The notes: generated by a model from the sequence alone, not told the origin. Shown: positions 9,456 through 18,329, counted from the first letter of the stretch. The stretch: 64,000 bases of DNA from Pseudomonadota bacterium (GCA_022566735.1 JADFIG010000002.1:1-64000), one strand, 5' to 3'. Program-made: numbers and translations.

Positions 9456-9486
9456 AGCCGGCAGGGGCCCCCTGGCCGGCTTTTTT
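9456..9486 (+). terminator. Intrinsic terminator after fba
   Basis: A GC-rich stem with GCCGGC and GCCGGC arms enclosing AGGGG/CCCCCT is followed directly by six T. Confidence 0.8.
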
Positions 9487-9943
9487 GTCGCCCTTGTTTG
9501 TCGCTGATTCAACCGGGACATCGCCCAAGGGTCTAACCCATTCGGGTGATTACGGGGTGCGGGATCGTGCCGCCTGCCGCATGATCGGGCTCCCGCTTTG
9601 AAGACGGCAGCAAGCCGCGCGCGGGACACGGACACCCACCGAGGAGACAACCCGCATGGCCACCCCCGCTCTCGCGCCGATCTGGACGCGCGTCACGCCG
9701 ATGGTGGCCCTGTGAGCCTGCTGCGTCCGCTGCTGCCGCCTGAATTGCTGGCGCCGCCGGGCTCGGCCCCGCGCACCCGGCACCCAGGCCGGGGCCAGCA
9801 CGGCGCCAGGGTGTGGCGTCAGCGCGTGTTCGCAACATGGATCACGGCCGTTCAGACGGGCGCATCAGGGCTGGTCGCCGCCCTGGTGCGTCTGCGTCGC
9901 CTGCGGTCAAGCTGAGGCGCACCCGCCTGGAGACCCCTTCGAC
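9487..9943 (+). other. Gene-poor stretch with an orphan leader and two tiny overlapping ORFs
   Basis: There is no recognisable gene here. Bases 9529-9547 hold alternating GGGT/ACCC half-sites that resemble an operator. A strong GAGGAG precedes a 19-codon frame (9656-9715, MATPALAPIWTRVTPMVAL). Its stop overlaps a GTG that opens a further 67-codon frame to 9915 of low-complexity, Arg/Pro/Leu-rich sequence. I cannot tell whether this is a real small gene pair, a leader peptide or the remnant of a lost gene. Confidence 0.4.
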
Positions 9944-10615
9944 ATGATCAAGCTCTACGGCTTTTCGCTGTCCAACTACTACAACAAGGTCAAGCTCGTC
10001 CTGCTGGAGAAGGGCCTGGCCTTCGAGGAAGTCCCCATCCGCCCGGGGGCTGCCGCCTGCGAGGGTGGCATGTCGCCGCTGGGCAAGGTGCCCTTCATCG
10101 AAACCGAGCGGGGCTTCCTGTGCGAAAGCCAGGTGATCGCCGATTACCTGGAGGCCCGCTACCCGACGCCCGCGCTGGTGCCGGCCGATCCCTGGCAGGC
10201 GGCCAAGGTGCGTGAAACCATCACCTACTGCGAGTTGCACGTCGAATTGTGCGCCCGCCAGCTTTACGGGCAGGCCTTTTTCGGTGGCACGATGGCGCCG
10301 GAAGACATCGCGCGCGTGCGCGCCAGCCTGACCAAGAACCTCGCGGCCTTCAAGGTGCTGGCCCGGTTCGCGCCCTATGCCGCGGGCGACACCTTCACGC
10401 TGGCAGACTGCTCGGCCTACATCACGCTGCCGCTGGCGGCCTTGGCCAGCAAGCTGGTGTGCGGTGAAGACCTGGTGTCGGCGGCCGGCATCGACTGGAA
10501 GGCCCACGCCAAGCTCATCGAGCAGCGCCCCAGCGCGCAGCGGGTGGTGGCCGACCGCAAGGCCGACCAGGAGCGTTCGGTGGCCGCGGCCAAGGCCGAG
10601 AAGCTGTCGCCCTGA
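9944..10615 (+). CDS. Glutathione S-transferase family protein
   Basis: This 223-residue protein has an N-terminal thioredoxin-like domain ([20 protein letters not shown], with the catalytic-region Ser/Tyr at residues 8-13 and the glutathione-binding GKVPFIE and [10 protein letters not shown]). An all-helical C-terminal domain contains the FTLADCSAY signature near residue 164. It probably conjugates or reduces small electrophiles with glutathione in the cytosol. The substrate is unknown. It stands alone between aldolase and purC. Confidence 0.9.
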   Translation: MIKLYGFSLSNYYNKVKLVLLEKGLAFEEVPIRPGAAACEGGMSPLGKVPFIETERGFLCESQVIADYLEARYPTPALVPADPWQAAKVRETITYCELHVELCARQLYGQAFFGGTMAPEDIARVRASLTKNLAAFKVLARFAPYAAGDTFTLADCSAYITLPLAALASKLVCGEDLVSAAGIDWKAHAKLIEQRPSAQRVVADRKADQERSVAAAKAEKLSP

Positions 10616-10644
10616 CGGTCGTTCTCCGCCATGCCATCCGGCTG

Positions 10645-10650
10645 GATAAT
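10645..10650 (+). promoter_or_regulatory. -10 element of the purC promoter
   Basis: GATAAT lies 30 bases upstream of the purC ATG and would give a leader of about 24 bases containing the GGAAG ribosome-binding site. Confidence 0.45.
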
Positions 10651-10680
10651 GCCGGGTTGAGCACCGAACCGGAAGACGAC

Positions 10681-11595
10681 ATGAGCCAAGCCCTGCACAC
10701 CTCCGCCCTGACCTCCCTGCCGCTGCTGGCCCGCGGCAAGGTGCGCGACAACTACGCCGTCGGCGACGACCGCATCCTGATGGTCGCCTCCGACCGCATC
10801 AGCGCCTTCGACGTCATCATGGGCGAGCCGATCCCCGGCAAGGGCGCCCTGCTGACCAGGATGGCGCTGTTCTGGTTCGAGTTGCTCAAGGACGTGGCCC
10901 CCAACCACCTCACCGGCGAAGACCCCGTCAGCGTGGTGACCCCGGCCGAGCGCGCCCAGGTCGAAGGCCGCGCCATGCTGGTCAAGAAGCTCAAGCCTCT
11001 GCCGGTCGAGGCCGTGGTGCGCGGCTACCTGGCGGGCTCCGGCTGGAAGGAGTACCAGGACAACGGCGAGGTCTGCGGCGTGAAGCTGCCTGCCGGCCTG
11101 AAGAACGCCAGCAAGCTGCCCGAACCCATCTTCACGCCTGCCACCAAGGCCGATGTGGGCGACCACGACGAGAACATCAGCTACGACAAGATGGCCGAGA
11201 TCATCGGCGCCGAGATGGCCGCCAAGGTCCGTGATCTGGCGATTGCCCTCTACAAGAAGGCCGCCGATTTCGCCCTGACCAAGGGCATCATCATCGCCGA
11301 CACCAAGTTCGAGTTCGGCCTCGACGAGCATGGCACCCTGACCGTGATGGACGAGGTGCTGACGCCGGACTCCTCGCGCTTCTGGCCCATCGAGGGTTAC
11401 GAGGCGGCCTTTGCTGCGGGCCAGAACCCGCCCAGCTACGACAAGCAGTTCGTGCGCGACTGGCTGGAGCAGGCCACGGTGGACGGCAAGCCCTGGGGCA
11501 AGACCGCGCCGTCGCCGGCGCTGCCGCCTGACGTGATCGAGAAGACCGCGGCCAAGTACCAGGAAGCGCTGACCCGCCTGACGGGCCAGGCATGA
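10681..11595 (+). CDS. purC: Phosphoribosylaminoimidazole-succinocarboxamide synthase (SAICAR synthase)
   Basis: This 304-residue enzyme ligates aspartate to CAIR with ATP in de novo purine synthesis. [11 protein letters not shown] near the N-terminus, [11 protein letters not shown] and LPGKG-like [10 protein letters not shown] are family signatures. The start was chosen at ATG with GGAAG upstream. A TTG eight codons earlier is less likely. The two next enzymes, purE and purK, lie 20.6 kb downstream on the same strand. They usually sit immediately after purC in related genomes. A bidirectional terminator overlaps the end of the gene. Confidence 0.97.
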   Translation: MSQALHTSALTSLPLLARGKVRDNYAVGDDRILMVASDRISAFDVIMGEPIPGKGALLTRMALFWFELLKDVAPNHLTGEDPVSVVTPAERAQVEGRAMLVKKLKPLPVEAVVRGYLAGSGWKEYQDNGEVCGVKLPAGLKNASKLPEPIFTPATKADVGDHDENISYDKMAEIIGAEMAAKVRDLAIALYKKAADFALTKGIIIADTKFEFGLDEHGTLTVMDEVLTPDSSRFWPIEGYEAAFAAGQNPPSYDKQFVRDWLEQATVDGKPWGKTAPSPALPPDVIEKTAAKYQEALTRLTGQA

Positions 11596-11621
11596 AAAAA
11601 GCGCCCCTCGGGGCGCTTTTT
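11596..11621. terminator. Bidirectional intrinsic terminator
   Basis: Five A, GCGCCCC, a two-base loop, GGGGCGC and five T form a symmetrical hairpin. It serves purC from the left and the convergent PEP-CTERM gene from the right. Confidence 0.88.
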
Positions 11622-11648
11622 GCCGAGGGCCGAGCCTTTTTGCGGGCT

Positions 11649-12191
11649 TCAGGCCTTGCGGCGGGCGAGGGCACCCACCAGGGCCAGGCCCGACAAGGTC
11701 AGGGCGATGGTGGCGGGCTCGGGCACCGCGGGCAGCACGGCCACTTCACCGATGTAGCTGCCGCCCTGGCTGCCGATGGCGCGGCCGCGGAGGGTGAGCG
11801 CGTAGTTGCCGGCGCTCAGACCCTCGAAGGCGAAGGTGGGCAGGCTGGTGTTGCCGATCGTGGCGCCGCCCACGAGGGCCAGCGTGATGCCGTCAAAAGC
11901 CAGGCCCTTGACCGTCAGGCCCTTGAAGGTGGCCAGGGGCGAGCTGAAGCTGCCAAACACATCGCTGGTTTGTGTCAGGCTGAAGAAGTAGGTGTCGATG
12001 AAGTCGTCACCGGCGGCGACAACGCGGGCGTTGCCAGGCTCGGGCAGCTGGACGCTGGCCGAGGGCAACTGGTCCAGCGCCGTCGCGTAGCCGATGGAGA
12101 CGGAGGTCGTGACGGCCCATGCCGACGAGGTGGTGCCGACCAGCGCGGTCAGCGTGGTGAGTGCAAAAGCACCCATGAATTTGACAAACAT
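11649..12191 (-). CDS. FxDxF-type PEP-CTERM protein, exported
   Basis: This 180-residue protein has a signal peptide ending around SSAWA and a C-terminal sorting tail with VPEPATIALTLSG, a hydrophobic helix and the basic end ARRKA. That is the PEP-CTERM signal recognised by exosortase (EpsH/XrtA). The segment GDDFIDTYFFSL near residue 60 matches the FxDxF subfamily. It is presumably delivered to the outer surface or exopolysaccharide layer. Two close ATGs compete as start. I prefer the one at 12191 because AGGG lies nine bases before it, while for the ATG at 12200 the same AGGG is too close. No exosortase gene is in this window, so it must be elsewhere. Confidence 0.85.
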   Translation of the reverse strand: MFVKFMGAFALTTLTALVGTTSSAWAVTTSVSIGYATALDQLPSASVQLPEPGNARVVAAGDDFIDTYFFSLTQTSDVFGSFSSPLATFKGLTVKGLAFDGITLALVGGATIGNTSLPTFAFEGLSAGNYALTLRGRAIGSQGGSYIGEVAVLPAVPEPATIALTLSGLALVGALARRKA

Positions 12192-12267
12192 GTGGAGCAT
12201 CCCTGGAGATTTCGGGCCATAAAACGGCCGCTGGGCGTGAGAAATTTCACGGATCTGACGCGAATTG

Positions 12268-12295
12268 ATTCTAGTCAGGTCACGTTCTTTGTCAC
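12268..12295 (-). promoter_or_regulatory. Sigma-70-type promoter of the PEP-CTERM gene
   Basis: On the minus strand GTGACA and TAGAAT are separated by 16 bases. The start of transcription would lie near 12261 and the leader would be about 70 bases. Confidence 0.5.
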
Positions 12296-12322
12296 CCCCC
12301 AGAGGAGTGCGCCACGAAGGGT

Positions 12323-12361
12323 TGATCCGCCCGAACGGATCATGTGACAGCCTGTCACATG
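12323..12361. promoter_or_regulatory. Two adjacent inverted repeats, operator candidates
   Basis: TGATCCG and CGGATCA flank six bases at 12323-12342. CATGTGACA and TGTCACATG flank three bases at 12341-12361. The second contains TGTGAC-N5-GTCACA, which recurs upstream of yajC. It is centred about 90 bases upstream of the inferred PEP-CTERM transcription start and overlaps the last codons of engB. It could be an activator site, or a hairpin in the engB mRNA tail. Confidence 0.45.
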
Positions 12362-13242
12362 AGCTGATCGGGCCCATCCCCCCCCTGACCGAGGGGGGGG
12401 TCGCTGTCGGCTGCGGCCTGTTCGGCGGCGGCCAGGGCCGCCGCCGCCAGCGCTTCGGCTTCTTCCGCGGGCAGGGCCCAGCCGTGCAGGATCTGGCTGA
12501 CGTCGGCCAGGCCGGTCTTGTTGAGCGAGGAGAACAGCGCCACGCCGATGTCGGCTTCGTCGGTGGCCAGGTCGGCCAGCACCGCCTGGGCGCCGCGCAG
12601 GGATTCGGCCTGCTCCTTGCGGTTGAGCTTGTCGGCCTTGGTCAGCAGCACCAGCAGGCGCACCTCGCCGTTGCGCACGCGGGGGGCGACGAACTCCAGC
12701 AATTGCCGGTCGAGTTCGGTGAAGCCGTGGCGGGCGTCCACCATCTGCACCACGCCGCAGAGGTTGCGCCGCCACGCGAGGTAGTCGGCCATGACTTCCT
12801 GCCAGCGCAGCTTGGCGGTGCGGTCCACGGCGGCGTAGCCGTAGCCGGGCAGGTCGGTCCAGACCTGGTCGGGCGCGGTGCGCGGCCCCAGGTGGAACAG
12901 GTTGATGTGCTGGGTGCGCCCCGGTGTCTTGGAGGCGTAGGCCAGCTGGCGCTGGCGGGCCAGGGTGTTGATGGCCGTGGATTTGCCGGCGTTGGAGCGG
13001 CCCACGAAGGCGACTTCGGGCAACTCGCTGGCTGGCAGCTGCTTGAGTTGGGCGGCAGTGGTGAAGAAACGCGCGGTGTGGGCCCAGTTCATGGCGGCCT
13101 TGGTGGCCTCGTCGGCGGCGATGGCCACAGGGTCGCGCGCGGCCTGGGCGGCGGTCGGGCCGGCCGGGTTGGGGGTGCGTGGGCGGCGCTTGGGGCCGGG
13201 GTTTGTGCTCGCCTTGGCGCGAGAGGTCGTCGAACGGGTCAT
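12355..13242 (-). CDS. engB: Ribosome biogenesis GTP-binding protein YihA/YsxC (EngB)
   Basis: This 295-residue TRAFAC GTPase is needed for large-subunit ribosome assembly. The G1 loop GRSNAGKS (residues 81-88), G3 DLPGYGYA, G4 TKAD and the G5-like ALFSSLNK are all present. It has a basic, low-complexity N-terminal extension of about 50 residues and a short acidic/glycine-rich tail, so it is longer than the roughly 200-residue family norm. A much longer upstream frame exists, but the ATG at MTRSTTSRAK follows a TACAAT by five bases, which suggests a leaderless transcript. It is divergent from the cytochrome c4 gene. Confidence 0.93.
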   Translation of the reverse strand: MTRSTTSRAKASTNPGPKRRPRTPNPAGPTAAQAARDPVAIAADEATKAAMNWAHTARFFTTAAQLKQLPASELPEVAFVGRSNAGKSTAINTLARQRQLAYASKTPGRTQHINLFHLGPRTAPDQVWTDLPGYGYAAVDRTAKLRWQEVMADYLAWRRNLCGVVQMVDARHGFTELDRQLLEFVAPRVRNGEVRLLVLLTKADKLNRKEQAESLRGAQAVLADLATDEADIGVALFSSLNKTGLADVSQILHGWALPAEEAEALAAAALAAAEQAAADSDPPLGQGGDGPDQLM

Positions 13243-13247
13243 GGGGC

Positions 13248-13257
13248 ATTGTAAAAT
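13248..13257. promoter_or_regulatory. Overlapping divergent -10 elements for engB and cytochrome c4
   Basis: TACAAT on the minus strand (13248-13253) and TAAAAT on the plus strand (13252-13257) share two bases. The first predicts an engB mRNA starting at its ATG. The second predicts a leader of about 45 bases for the cytochrome gene. Simultaneous use by two polymerases is unlikely. Confidence 0.5.
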
Positions 13258-13308
13258 CTCTGGGTTTTGTCGCCAAACCAACCAGAGCCCGGACTCATCC
13301 GCAACGTC

Positions 13309-13950
13309 ATGAAGCGCTTTTCCCAACTGACCGCTCACCTGATCGCCGTCGCCACGGTGGCCCTGTCTCTGTCCGGGGCCGCGCAGGCCTCCGAAGCCAA
13401 GGCGGCTGCCAAGCCCGACCTGGCCGCTGGTGAGGCCAAGGCCACCACCGTGTGCGCCGCCTGCCACACCGCCGATGGCTCGCGTGGCCTGCCCACCTAC
13501 CCGATCCTGCAAGGCCAGCACCCCGAGTACCTGGTCAAGCAGCTGACCGAGTTCAAGGAAGGCAAGCGCAAGAACAGCATCATGAACGGCATGGCCGCGC
13601 CGCTGTCGCCCGAAGACATGCGCAACGTCGCCGCCTTCTACGCTGCCAAGAAGGCCAAGGAAGGCTCGGCCAAGAACAAGGACCTGGTGGCCGTGGGCGA
13701 GAAGATCTTCCGCGGTGGCATCGCCAAGAAGGGCGTGCCCGCTTGCGCCGGCTGCCACAGCCCCAACGGTGCCGGCATCCCCGCCCAGTACCCGCGCCTG
13801 TCGGGCCAGCACGCCGACTACACCAAGGCCCAGCTGACCGCCTTCCGCCAGGGTGAGCGCAACAACAGCGCGCAGATGTCGGCCATCGCCGCCAACCTGA
13901 GCGACAAGGAAATCGAGGCCCTGGCCGATTACGTGGCCGGCCTGCGCTGA
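13309..13950 (+). CDS. Dihaem cytochrome c4, periplasmic
   Basis: This 213-residue protein has a signal peptide (cleavage near AQASEA, about residue 28) and two haem-binding motifs, CAACH at residues 49-53 and CAGCH at 146-150. Each is followed by a class I cytochrome c domain, the layout of cytochrome c4. It would carry electrons between the bc1 complex and terminal oxidases in the periplasm. The genes for covalent haem attachment, resB and ccsA, follow immediately. The start at MKRFSQL gives a proper signal peptide. The 14 upstream codons do not. Confidence 0.93.
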   Translation: MKRFSQLTAHLIAVATVALSLSGAAQASEAKAAAKPDLAAGEAKATTVCAACHTADGSRGLPTYPILQGQHPEYLVKQLTEFKEGKRKNSIMNGMAAPLSPEDMRNVAAFYAAKKAKEGSAKNKDLVAVGEKIFRGGIAKKGVPACAGCHSPNGAGIPAQYPRLSGQHADYTKAQLTAFRQGERNNSAQMSAIAANLSDKEIEALADYVAGLR

Positions 13951-13975
13951 GCTGCGCTTTTTTGCGCTCAGGCCC

Positions 13976-14023
13976 ACACAAGGCGGGAGGCCCTTCACCG
14001 GGCTGGCCCGCTTTTGTGTTTTT
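13976..14023 (+). terminator. Possible intrinsic terminator after cytochrome c4
   Basis: ACACAA-GGCGGG pairs with CCCGC-TTTTGTGT around a GC-rich inner segment and is followed by T residues. It ends just before resB, so some read-through into resB would be expected if the genes share a promoter. Confidence 0.55.
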
Positions 14024-14035
14024 CGCACACATGAC

Positions 14036-16312
14036 ATGAGCTCCGCGGCCCTGCCTCCGTCCCCGACCCCGTCCCCGACCCCGTCCCAGACGCCTCCCGC
14101 CTCGCCGGGGGCGCATGGCGTGCGCCGCCAGGTGCTGGAGTTGCTGTCGTCGATGCGCTTCGCCATCGCGCTGCTGACGGTGATCTGCATCGCCTCGGCG
14201 ATCGGCACGGTGGTCAAGCAGGGCGAGCCGTGGGTCAGTTACGTCGACCAGTTCGGGCCGTTCTGGGCCGAGGTGTTCGGGGCGCTGGGCCTCTACCGCA
14301 TCTACAGCTCGGGCTGGTTCCTCACCATCCTGGCCTTCCTGGTGGTGTCGACCAGCCTGTGCATCGCGCGCAACGCGCCCAAGATCCTGGCCGACTGGCG
14401 CACGCACAAGGAGCACATCCGCGAGCAGGCCCTGCAGGCCTTCCACCACCGCGCGGCCGGCACGCTGGAGCAGCCGCTGGCGGTGGTGCAGACCGACTTG
14501 CTGCGCACCCTGGCGCGGCAGGGCTGGTCGGTGAAGCTGCAGCGCCGCGAGGCCTCGGCGCGTGGCGAGGCCGGCGTGATGCTGGGCGCGCGCCTGGGGG
14601 CGGCCAACAAGCTGGGCTACCTGGCGGCGCACGGGGCCATCGTGCTGATCTGTCTGGGCGGCTTGTTCGATGGCGACCTGGTCATCCGGGCCCAGGTGTG
14701 GGCGCAGAAGCTGCAGCCTTTCAAGGGTGGCAACGAAACCGAGCGCGGCCGCCTGAGCGAAGGCAACCCGGCGTACCGCGCCCAGCTTTTCGTGCCCGAG
14801 GGCACGCGCAGCAACGCGGCGGTGGTCAACCTGGAGCAGGGCATGCTGGTGCAGCCGCTGCCCTTCGACATCGAGCTCAAGAAATTCTCGGTGGACTACT
14901 ACGCCACCGGCATGCCCAAGCGCTTCGCCAGCGACATCGTCATCCACGATGCGCGCAAGGGCGTGGACAAGGCGGTCACGGTGGAGGTCAACCACCCGGT
15001 GGTCTACGACGGCGTGACGATCTTCCAGTCGAGCTTCGAGGATGGCGGCTCGTCGGTGCAGCTCAAGCCGCTGCGCCTGGATGTGCCGATGGCCGCGGCC
15101 ACGTCGCAGCCCCTGCCCAGCCTGGGCGCCACCGTGGGCGGACAGCCGCAGGCGCTGCCGGCCGAGTGGGTCTCGGCGGGGGCTTTGCCGGCGGGGCAGC
15201 AAGGGGCGGGGCCGCTGCAGCTGGAGGTGACCGGCCTGCGTGTGATCAACGTGGAAGACCTGGCCCAGGCGCAGAAGTCGCCGGTGGCGGCCGATGGCGC
15301 TTCCTCCGGCGAGGCGGGCACCGATGTGCGCGGCGTGAACCTGGCCGAGTTGAGCAAGCACCTGGGCTCGGGCGCCAAGCCGGCGGGCAGCAAGCAGTTG
15401 GTCAACATCGGGCCGTCCGTCATCTACAAGCTGCGCGACGCGGCGGGCCAGGCGCGCGAGTACCAGAACTACATGGCGCCAGTGAAGCTCGATGGCCAGC
15501 AGGTCTTCCTGTTCGGGGTGCGCGACACGCCGGCCGAGGGCTTCCGTTACCTGCGCGTGCCGGCCGACGAGGACCAGAGCGTGCAGGGCTGGTTGCGCCT
15601 GCGCCAGGCCCTCAACGACGCGGCGATGCGGGCCGAGGCCGCGCGGCGGTTCGCGCGCATGGCCGCGCCGGCCGACCGCGCCGACCTGCAGTCGCAACTG
15701 GCCACCTCGGCGCAACGTGCGCTGGACCTGTTCGCCGGCGCGGTGCCGGTCAAGCCCGGGGTGCCCAGCCCAGGGGGCCTGCAGGCGCTGTCGGATTTCA
15801 TCGAGCAGGCGGTGCCGGTGGCGCAGCGCGAGCACACCTCGGCGACGCTGGTGCGCATCCTCAATGGCGGGCTGTTCGAGTTGCTCAACCTCAGCCGCGA
15901 GCGCGCGGGCGTGGCGCCGCTGTCGCCGCAGCAGGACAGCGCGCGCACGTTCATGACGGCCTCGGTGCTGTCGCTGTCGGACGCGATGTTCTACCCGGTG
16001 CCGCTGGTGCTGGTGCTGGAGGGCTTCGTGCCCAAGCAGGCCAGCGTGTTCCAGGTGACGCGCACCCCGGGTCGCAACGTGGTCTATCTGGGCTGTGTGC
16101 TGCTGATCATCGGCGTGTTTGCCATGCTTTACATCCGAGAGCGACGCCTGTGGGTGTGGCTGCAGGATGATGGCGCCGGCGGCACGCGCGTGAAGATGGC
16201 GCTGTCGTCGACCCGCCAGACGCTGGACACCGACCGCGAGTTCGAGCGCCTGCAGCGCACGGTGCTGGGCGCGGCTGCCCACGTGCCGCCCGCCTCAGGC
16301 ACGGCGGCTTGA
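14036..16312 (+). CDS. resB: ResB/Ccs1-type cytochrome c biogenesis protein
   Basis: This 758-residue membrane protein of the system II haem-ligation pathway works with CcsA to deliver reduced haem to apocytochromes on the periplasmic face. It shows N-terminal hydrophobic segments (FAIALLTVICIASAIGTVV near residue 42 and FLTILAFLVVSTSLCIA near residue 95), a third near residue 205, a large periplasmic region, and a final membrane helix near residue 690 followed by a cytoplasmic RERRLWVWL tail. The N-terminus is a Ser/Pro-rich linker. It sits between cytochrome c4 and ccsA, the standard arrangement. Confidence 0.93.
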   Translation: MSSAALPPSPTPSPTPSQTPPASPGAHGVRRQVLELLSSMRFAIALLTVICIASAIGTVVKQGEPWVSYVDQFGPFWAEVFGALGLYRIYSSGWFLTILAFLVVSTSLCIARNAPKILADWRTHKEHIREQALQAFHHRAAGTLEQPLAVVQTDLLRTLARQGWSVKLQRREASARGEAGVMLGARLGAANKLGYLAAHGAIVLICLGGLFDGDLVIRAQVWAQKLQPFKGGNETERGRLSEGNPAYRAQLFVPEGTRSNAAVVNLEQGMLVQPLPFDIELKKFSVDYYATGMPKRFASDIVIHDARKGVDKAVTVEVNHPVVYDGVTIFQSSFEDGGSSVQLKPLRLDVPMAAATSQPLPSLGATVGGQPQALPAEWVSAGALPAGQQGAGPLQLEVTGLRVINVEDLAQAQKSPVAADGASSGEAGTDVRGVNLAELSKHLGSGAKPAGSKQLVNIGPSVIYKLRDAAGQAREYQNYMAPVKLDGQQVFLFGVRDTPAEGFRYLRVPADEDQSVQGWLRLRQALNDAAMRAEAARRFARMAAPADRADLQSQLATSAQRALDLFAGAVPVKPGVPSPGGLQALSDFIEQAVPVAQREHTSATLVRILNGGLFELLNLSRERAGVAPLSPQQDSARTFMTASVLSLSDAMFYPVPLVLVLEGFVPKQASVFQVTRTPGRNVVYLGCVLLIIGVFAMLYIRERRLWVWLQDDGAGGTRVKMALSSTRQTLDTDREFERLQRTVLGAAAHVPPASGTAA

Positions 16313-16330
16313 GTTTCAAGGACACATGAG

Positions 16331-17701
16331 ATGAGCACCTCCCCTTCCGTGGATGTCGCCGACGACCTGCCTGCGGGGCTGACCGACCTGAAGCGCCCGC
16401 CCAGCGACTGGCTGTTCGCCGTCCTGGTGCTGGCCCTGGCAGGCTGGGGCTTCTGGCGCTTCGGCGCGGCCATGGACGTGTACGAGCAGGGCATCCTGTT
16501 GGCCGCGGCGCCCAGCGTCATCGCCATGGGCTGGTTCTGGCGCCCGGTGCGCCTGCTGCTGCTGGCCAGCGGCCTGGCGACCTGGGGCGCAGCGGCGCTG
16601 TACCTGCGTGCCACCGACGACTGGGGCGCCGACCTGGCCCAAGGCGAGCAGGTGTTCTGGCTGAAGTATTTCCTCTCCAGCCAGAGCGCCATCCTGTGGA
16701 TGAGTGTGCTGTTCTTCATGAGCACGGTGTTCTACTGGATCGGGCTGCTGTCGCGCAGCGCCACGGGCACCAGGCTGGGCTCGCGCATCGCCTGGGCCGG
16801 GGTCTTCATGGCGATCACGGGCACGCTGGTGCGCTGGTTCGAGAGCCACCAGATCGCACCGGACATCGGCCACATCCCGGTGAGCAACCTCTACGAAGTC
16901 TTCGTGCTGTTCGCCTGGTTGACCACGGCCTTCTGGCTTTACTACGAAGACCGCTTCGAGAAGATGGGCCAGTCGCTCGGCTCGCTGGGGGCCTTCGCGA
17001 TGCTGGTGGTGAGCGCGGCGGTGGGCTTCCTGCTGTGGTACGCCCTGGCGCGCGGTGCCAGCGAGATCCAGCCGCTCGTGCCCGCCTTGCAGAGCTGGTG
17101 GATGAAGCTGCACGTGCCGGCCAACTTCATCGGCTACGGCACCTTCGCGATGTCGGCCATGGTGGCCTTCGCCTACCTGGTCAAGCAGCGCGCTGGCGAG
17201 ACGCAGTGGTGGAAGCTGGCGCCGCTGTGGCTGGTCGGCGTGGTGCTGTGCTTCGAGCCCATCGTGTTCCGCAGCAAGCCCGGTGCCGAGCAGATGGTGG
17301 GCACGTACTGGATCGTCTACTTCGGGGTGGCCGCGCTGATCGTGGCGGGCATCGTCGCGGCGCGCCGTCAGATCGCCGCCCAGCTGCCCGACTTCGAGGT
17401 GCTGGACGACGTCATGTACAAGGCCATCGCCGTGGGTTTCGCCTTCTTCACCATCGCCACCATCCTGGGCGCCTTCTGGGCGGCCGAGGCCTGGGGCGGC
17501 TACTGGAGCTGGGACCCGAAGGAGACCTGGGCCCTCATCGTCTGGCTCAACTACGCGGCCTGGCTGCACATGCGCCTCATGAAGGGCCTGCGCGGCGAGT
17601 TCGCGGCCTGGTGGGCCCTGGGCGGCCTGTTGGTGACGTCCTTTGCCTTCCTGGGCGTCAACATGTTCCTGTCGGGGCTGCACTCCTACGGACAGCTGTG
17701 A
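16331..17701 (+). CDS. ccsA: CcsA/CcsB-type haem-handling cytochrome c biogenesis protein
   Basis: This 456-residue polytopic inner-membrane protein is the second half of the system II cytochrome c synthase. The tryptophan-rich WWD signature WGGYWSWDPKETW lies near residue 390 and binds haem on its way to the CxxCH cysteines. At least eight hydrophobic segments are visible, and conserved histidines flank the WWD region (ESHQI upstream and LHM downstream). It follows resB after 18 bases, so the two are co-transcribed. Some annotation systems name this protein CcsB. Confidence 0.94.
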   Translation: MSTSPSVDVADDLPAGLTDLKRPPSDWLFAVLVLALAGWGFWRFGAAMDVYEQGILLAAAPSVIAMGWFWRPVRLLLLASGLATWGAAALYLRATDDWGADLAQGEQVFWLKYFLSSQSAILWMSVLFFMSTVFYWIGLLSRSATGTRLGSRIAWAGVFMAITGTLVRWFESHQIAPDIGHIPVSNLYEVFVLFAWLTTAFWLYYEDRFEKMGQSLGSLGAFAMLVVSAAVGFLLWYALARGASEIQPLVPALQSWWMKLHVPANFIGYGTFAMSAMVAFAYLVKQRAGETQWWKLAPLWLVGVVLCFEPIVFRSKPGAEQMVGTYWIVYFGVAALIVAGIVAARRQIAAQLPDFEVLDDVMYKAIAVGFAFFTIATILGAFWAAEAWGGYWSWDPKETWALIVWLNYAAWLHMRLMKGLRGEFAAWWALGGLLVTSFAFLGVNMFLSGLHSYGQL

Positions 17702-17851
17702 GCCTGGCCGTGGCGCGCCAGGACATTGCGGTGCGCAGGGCGTTGCGGCAGGATGCGCGAAGGCGGGGGGCATCTCCCGTCTTTTCCGCCTTCAGGGCCA
17801 TGCCCAAATGGCCGATAAACGAAGCAGCAATGTTCTGTCGGAATCCAAGCC

Positions 17852-18274
17852 ATGCGCTACGTCGTTCGTGACCCCCAGGGGACCGTTGTCAGCCTCCACC
17901 GTGAAGCGGTGCCGGACGCCGAGCTGCTGCCCCTGAGCCACCCGGACGTGCAGGCCTTCCTCCATGGGCAGGGCGGCGATGCCAAGTCCTTCGCGGCCAT
18001 GGACGCCGACCTGGTGCGGGTGCTGGAGGACTTGATCGACGTCTTGCTGCGCCGCAACGTGTTCCGCATCACCGACCTGCCGCTGGAAGCGCAGGTCAAG
18101 CTGTTCGAGCGCAAGCACTTCCGCGACAACCTGCAGGCGCACTCCCTGAACCTGTTTGCCGGACAGCAGGCTCCGGTGGTGGCCGATGCCGTCAACCCGC
18201 TGGCCGCGGGCGATGTCGTGCCGTCGGACCTGGTGCCGCTGGACTGGCCCGCCAGCCGGGACACGCTGCGTTGA
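17852..18274 (+). CDS. Conserved small protein of unknown function
   Basis: This 140-residue soluble protein begins MRYVVRDPQGTVVSL and has a central acidic helix containing LVRVLEDLIDVLL, followed by FRITDLPLEAQVKLFERK near residue 75. Similar short proteins in proteobacteria are often given the misleading label tryptophan synthase subunit beta-like, although no PLP-binding lysine motif or catalytic domain is present. It is probably a small helical protein. The 150 bases between it and ccsA show no clear promoter. Confidence 0.65.
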   Translation: MRYVVRDPQGTVVSLHREAVPDAELLPLSHPDVQAFLHGQGGDAKSFAAMDADLVRVLEDLIDVLLRRNVFRITDLPLEAQVKLFERKHFRDNLQAHSLNLFAGQQAPVVADAVNPLAAGDVVPSDLVPLDWPASRDTLR

Positions 18275-18329
18275 GCCTGGGCCGGGCCGATCTCCGCGTC
18301 CGCCCTGCGGCCTCGTTCCGCTGACCGCC

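Noticed and set aside
12341-12361. A CRP site consensus reading of the TGTGA/TCACA dyad
   Set aside because: The CRP consensus has six bases between TGTGA and TCACA. Here there are seven, so I report it only as a dyad of unknown factor.
13580-16282. A 900-codon open frame on the minus strand
   Set aside because: It opposes cytochrome c4 and resB, whose haem motifs and membrane helices are unmistakable.
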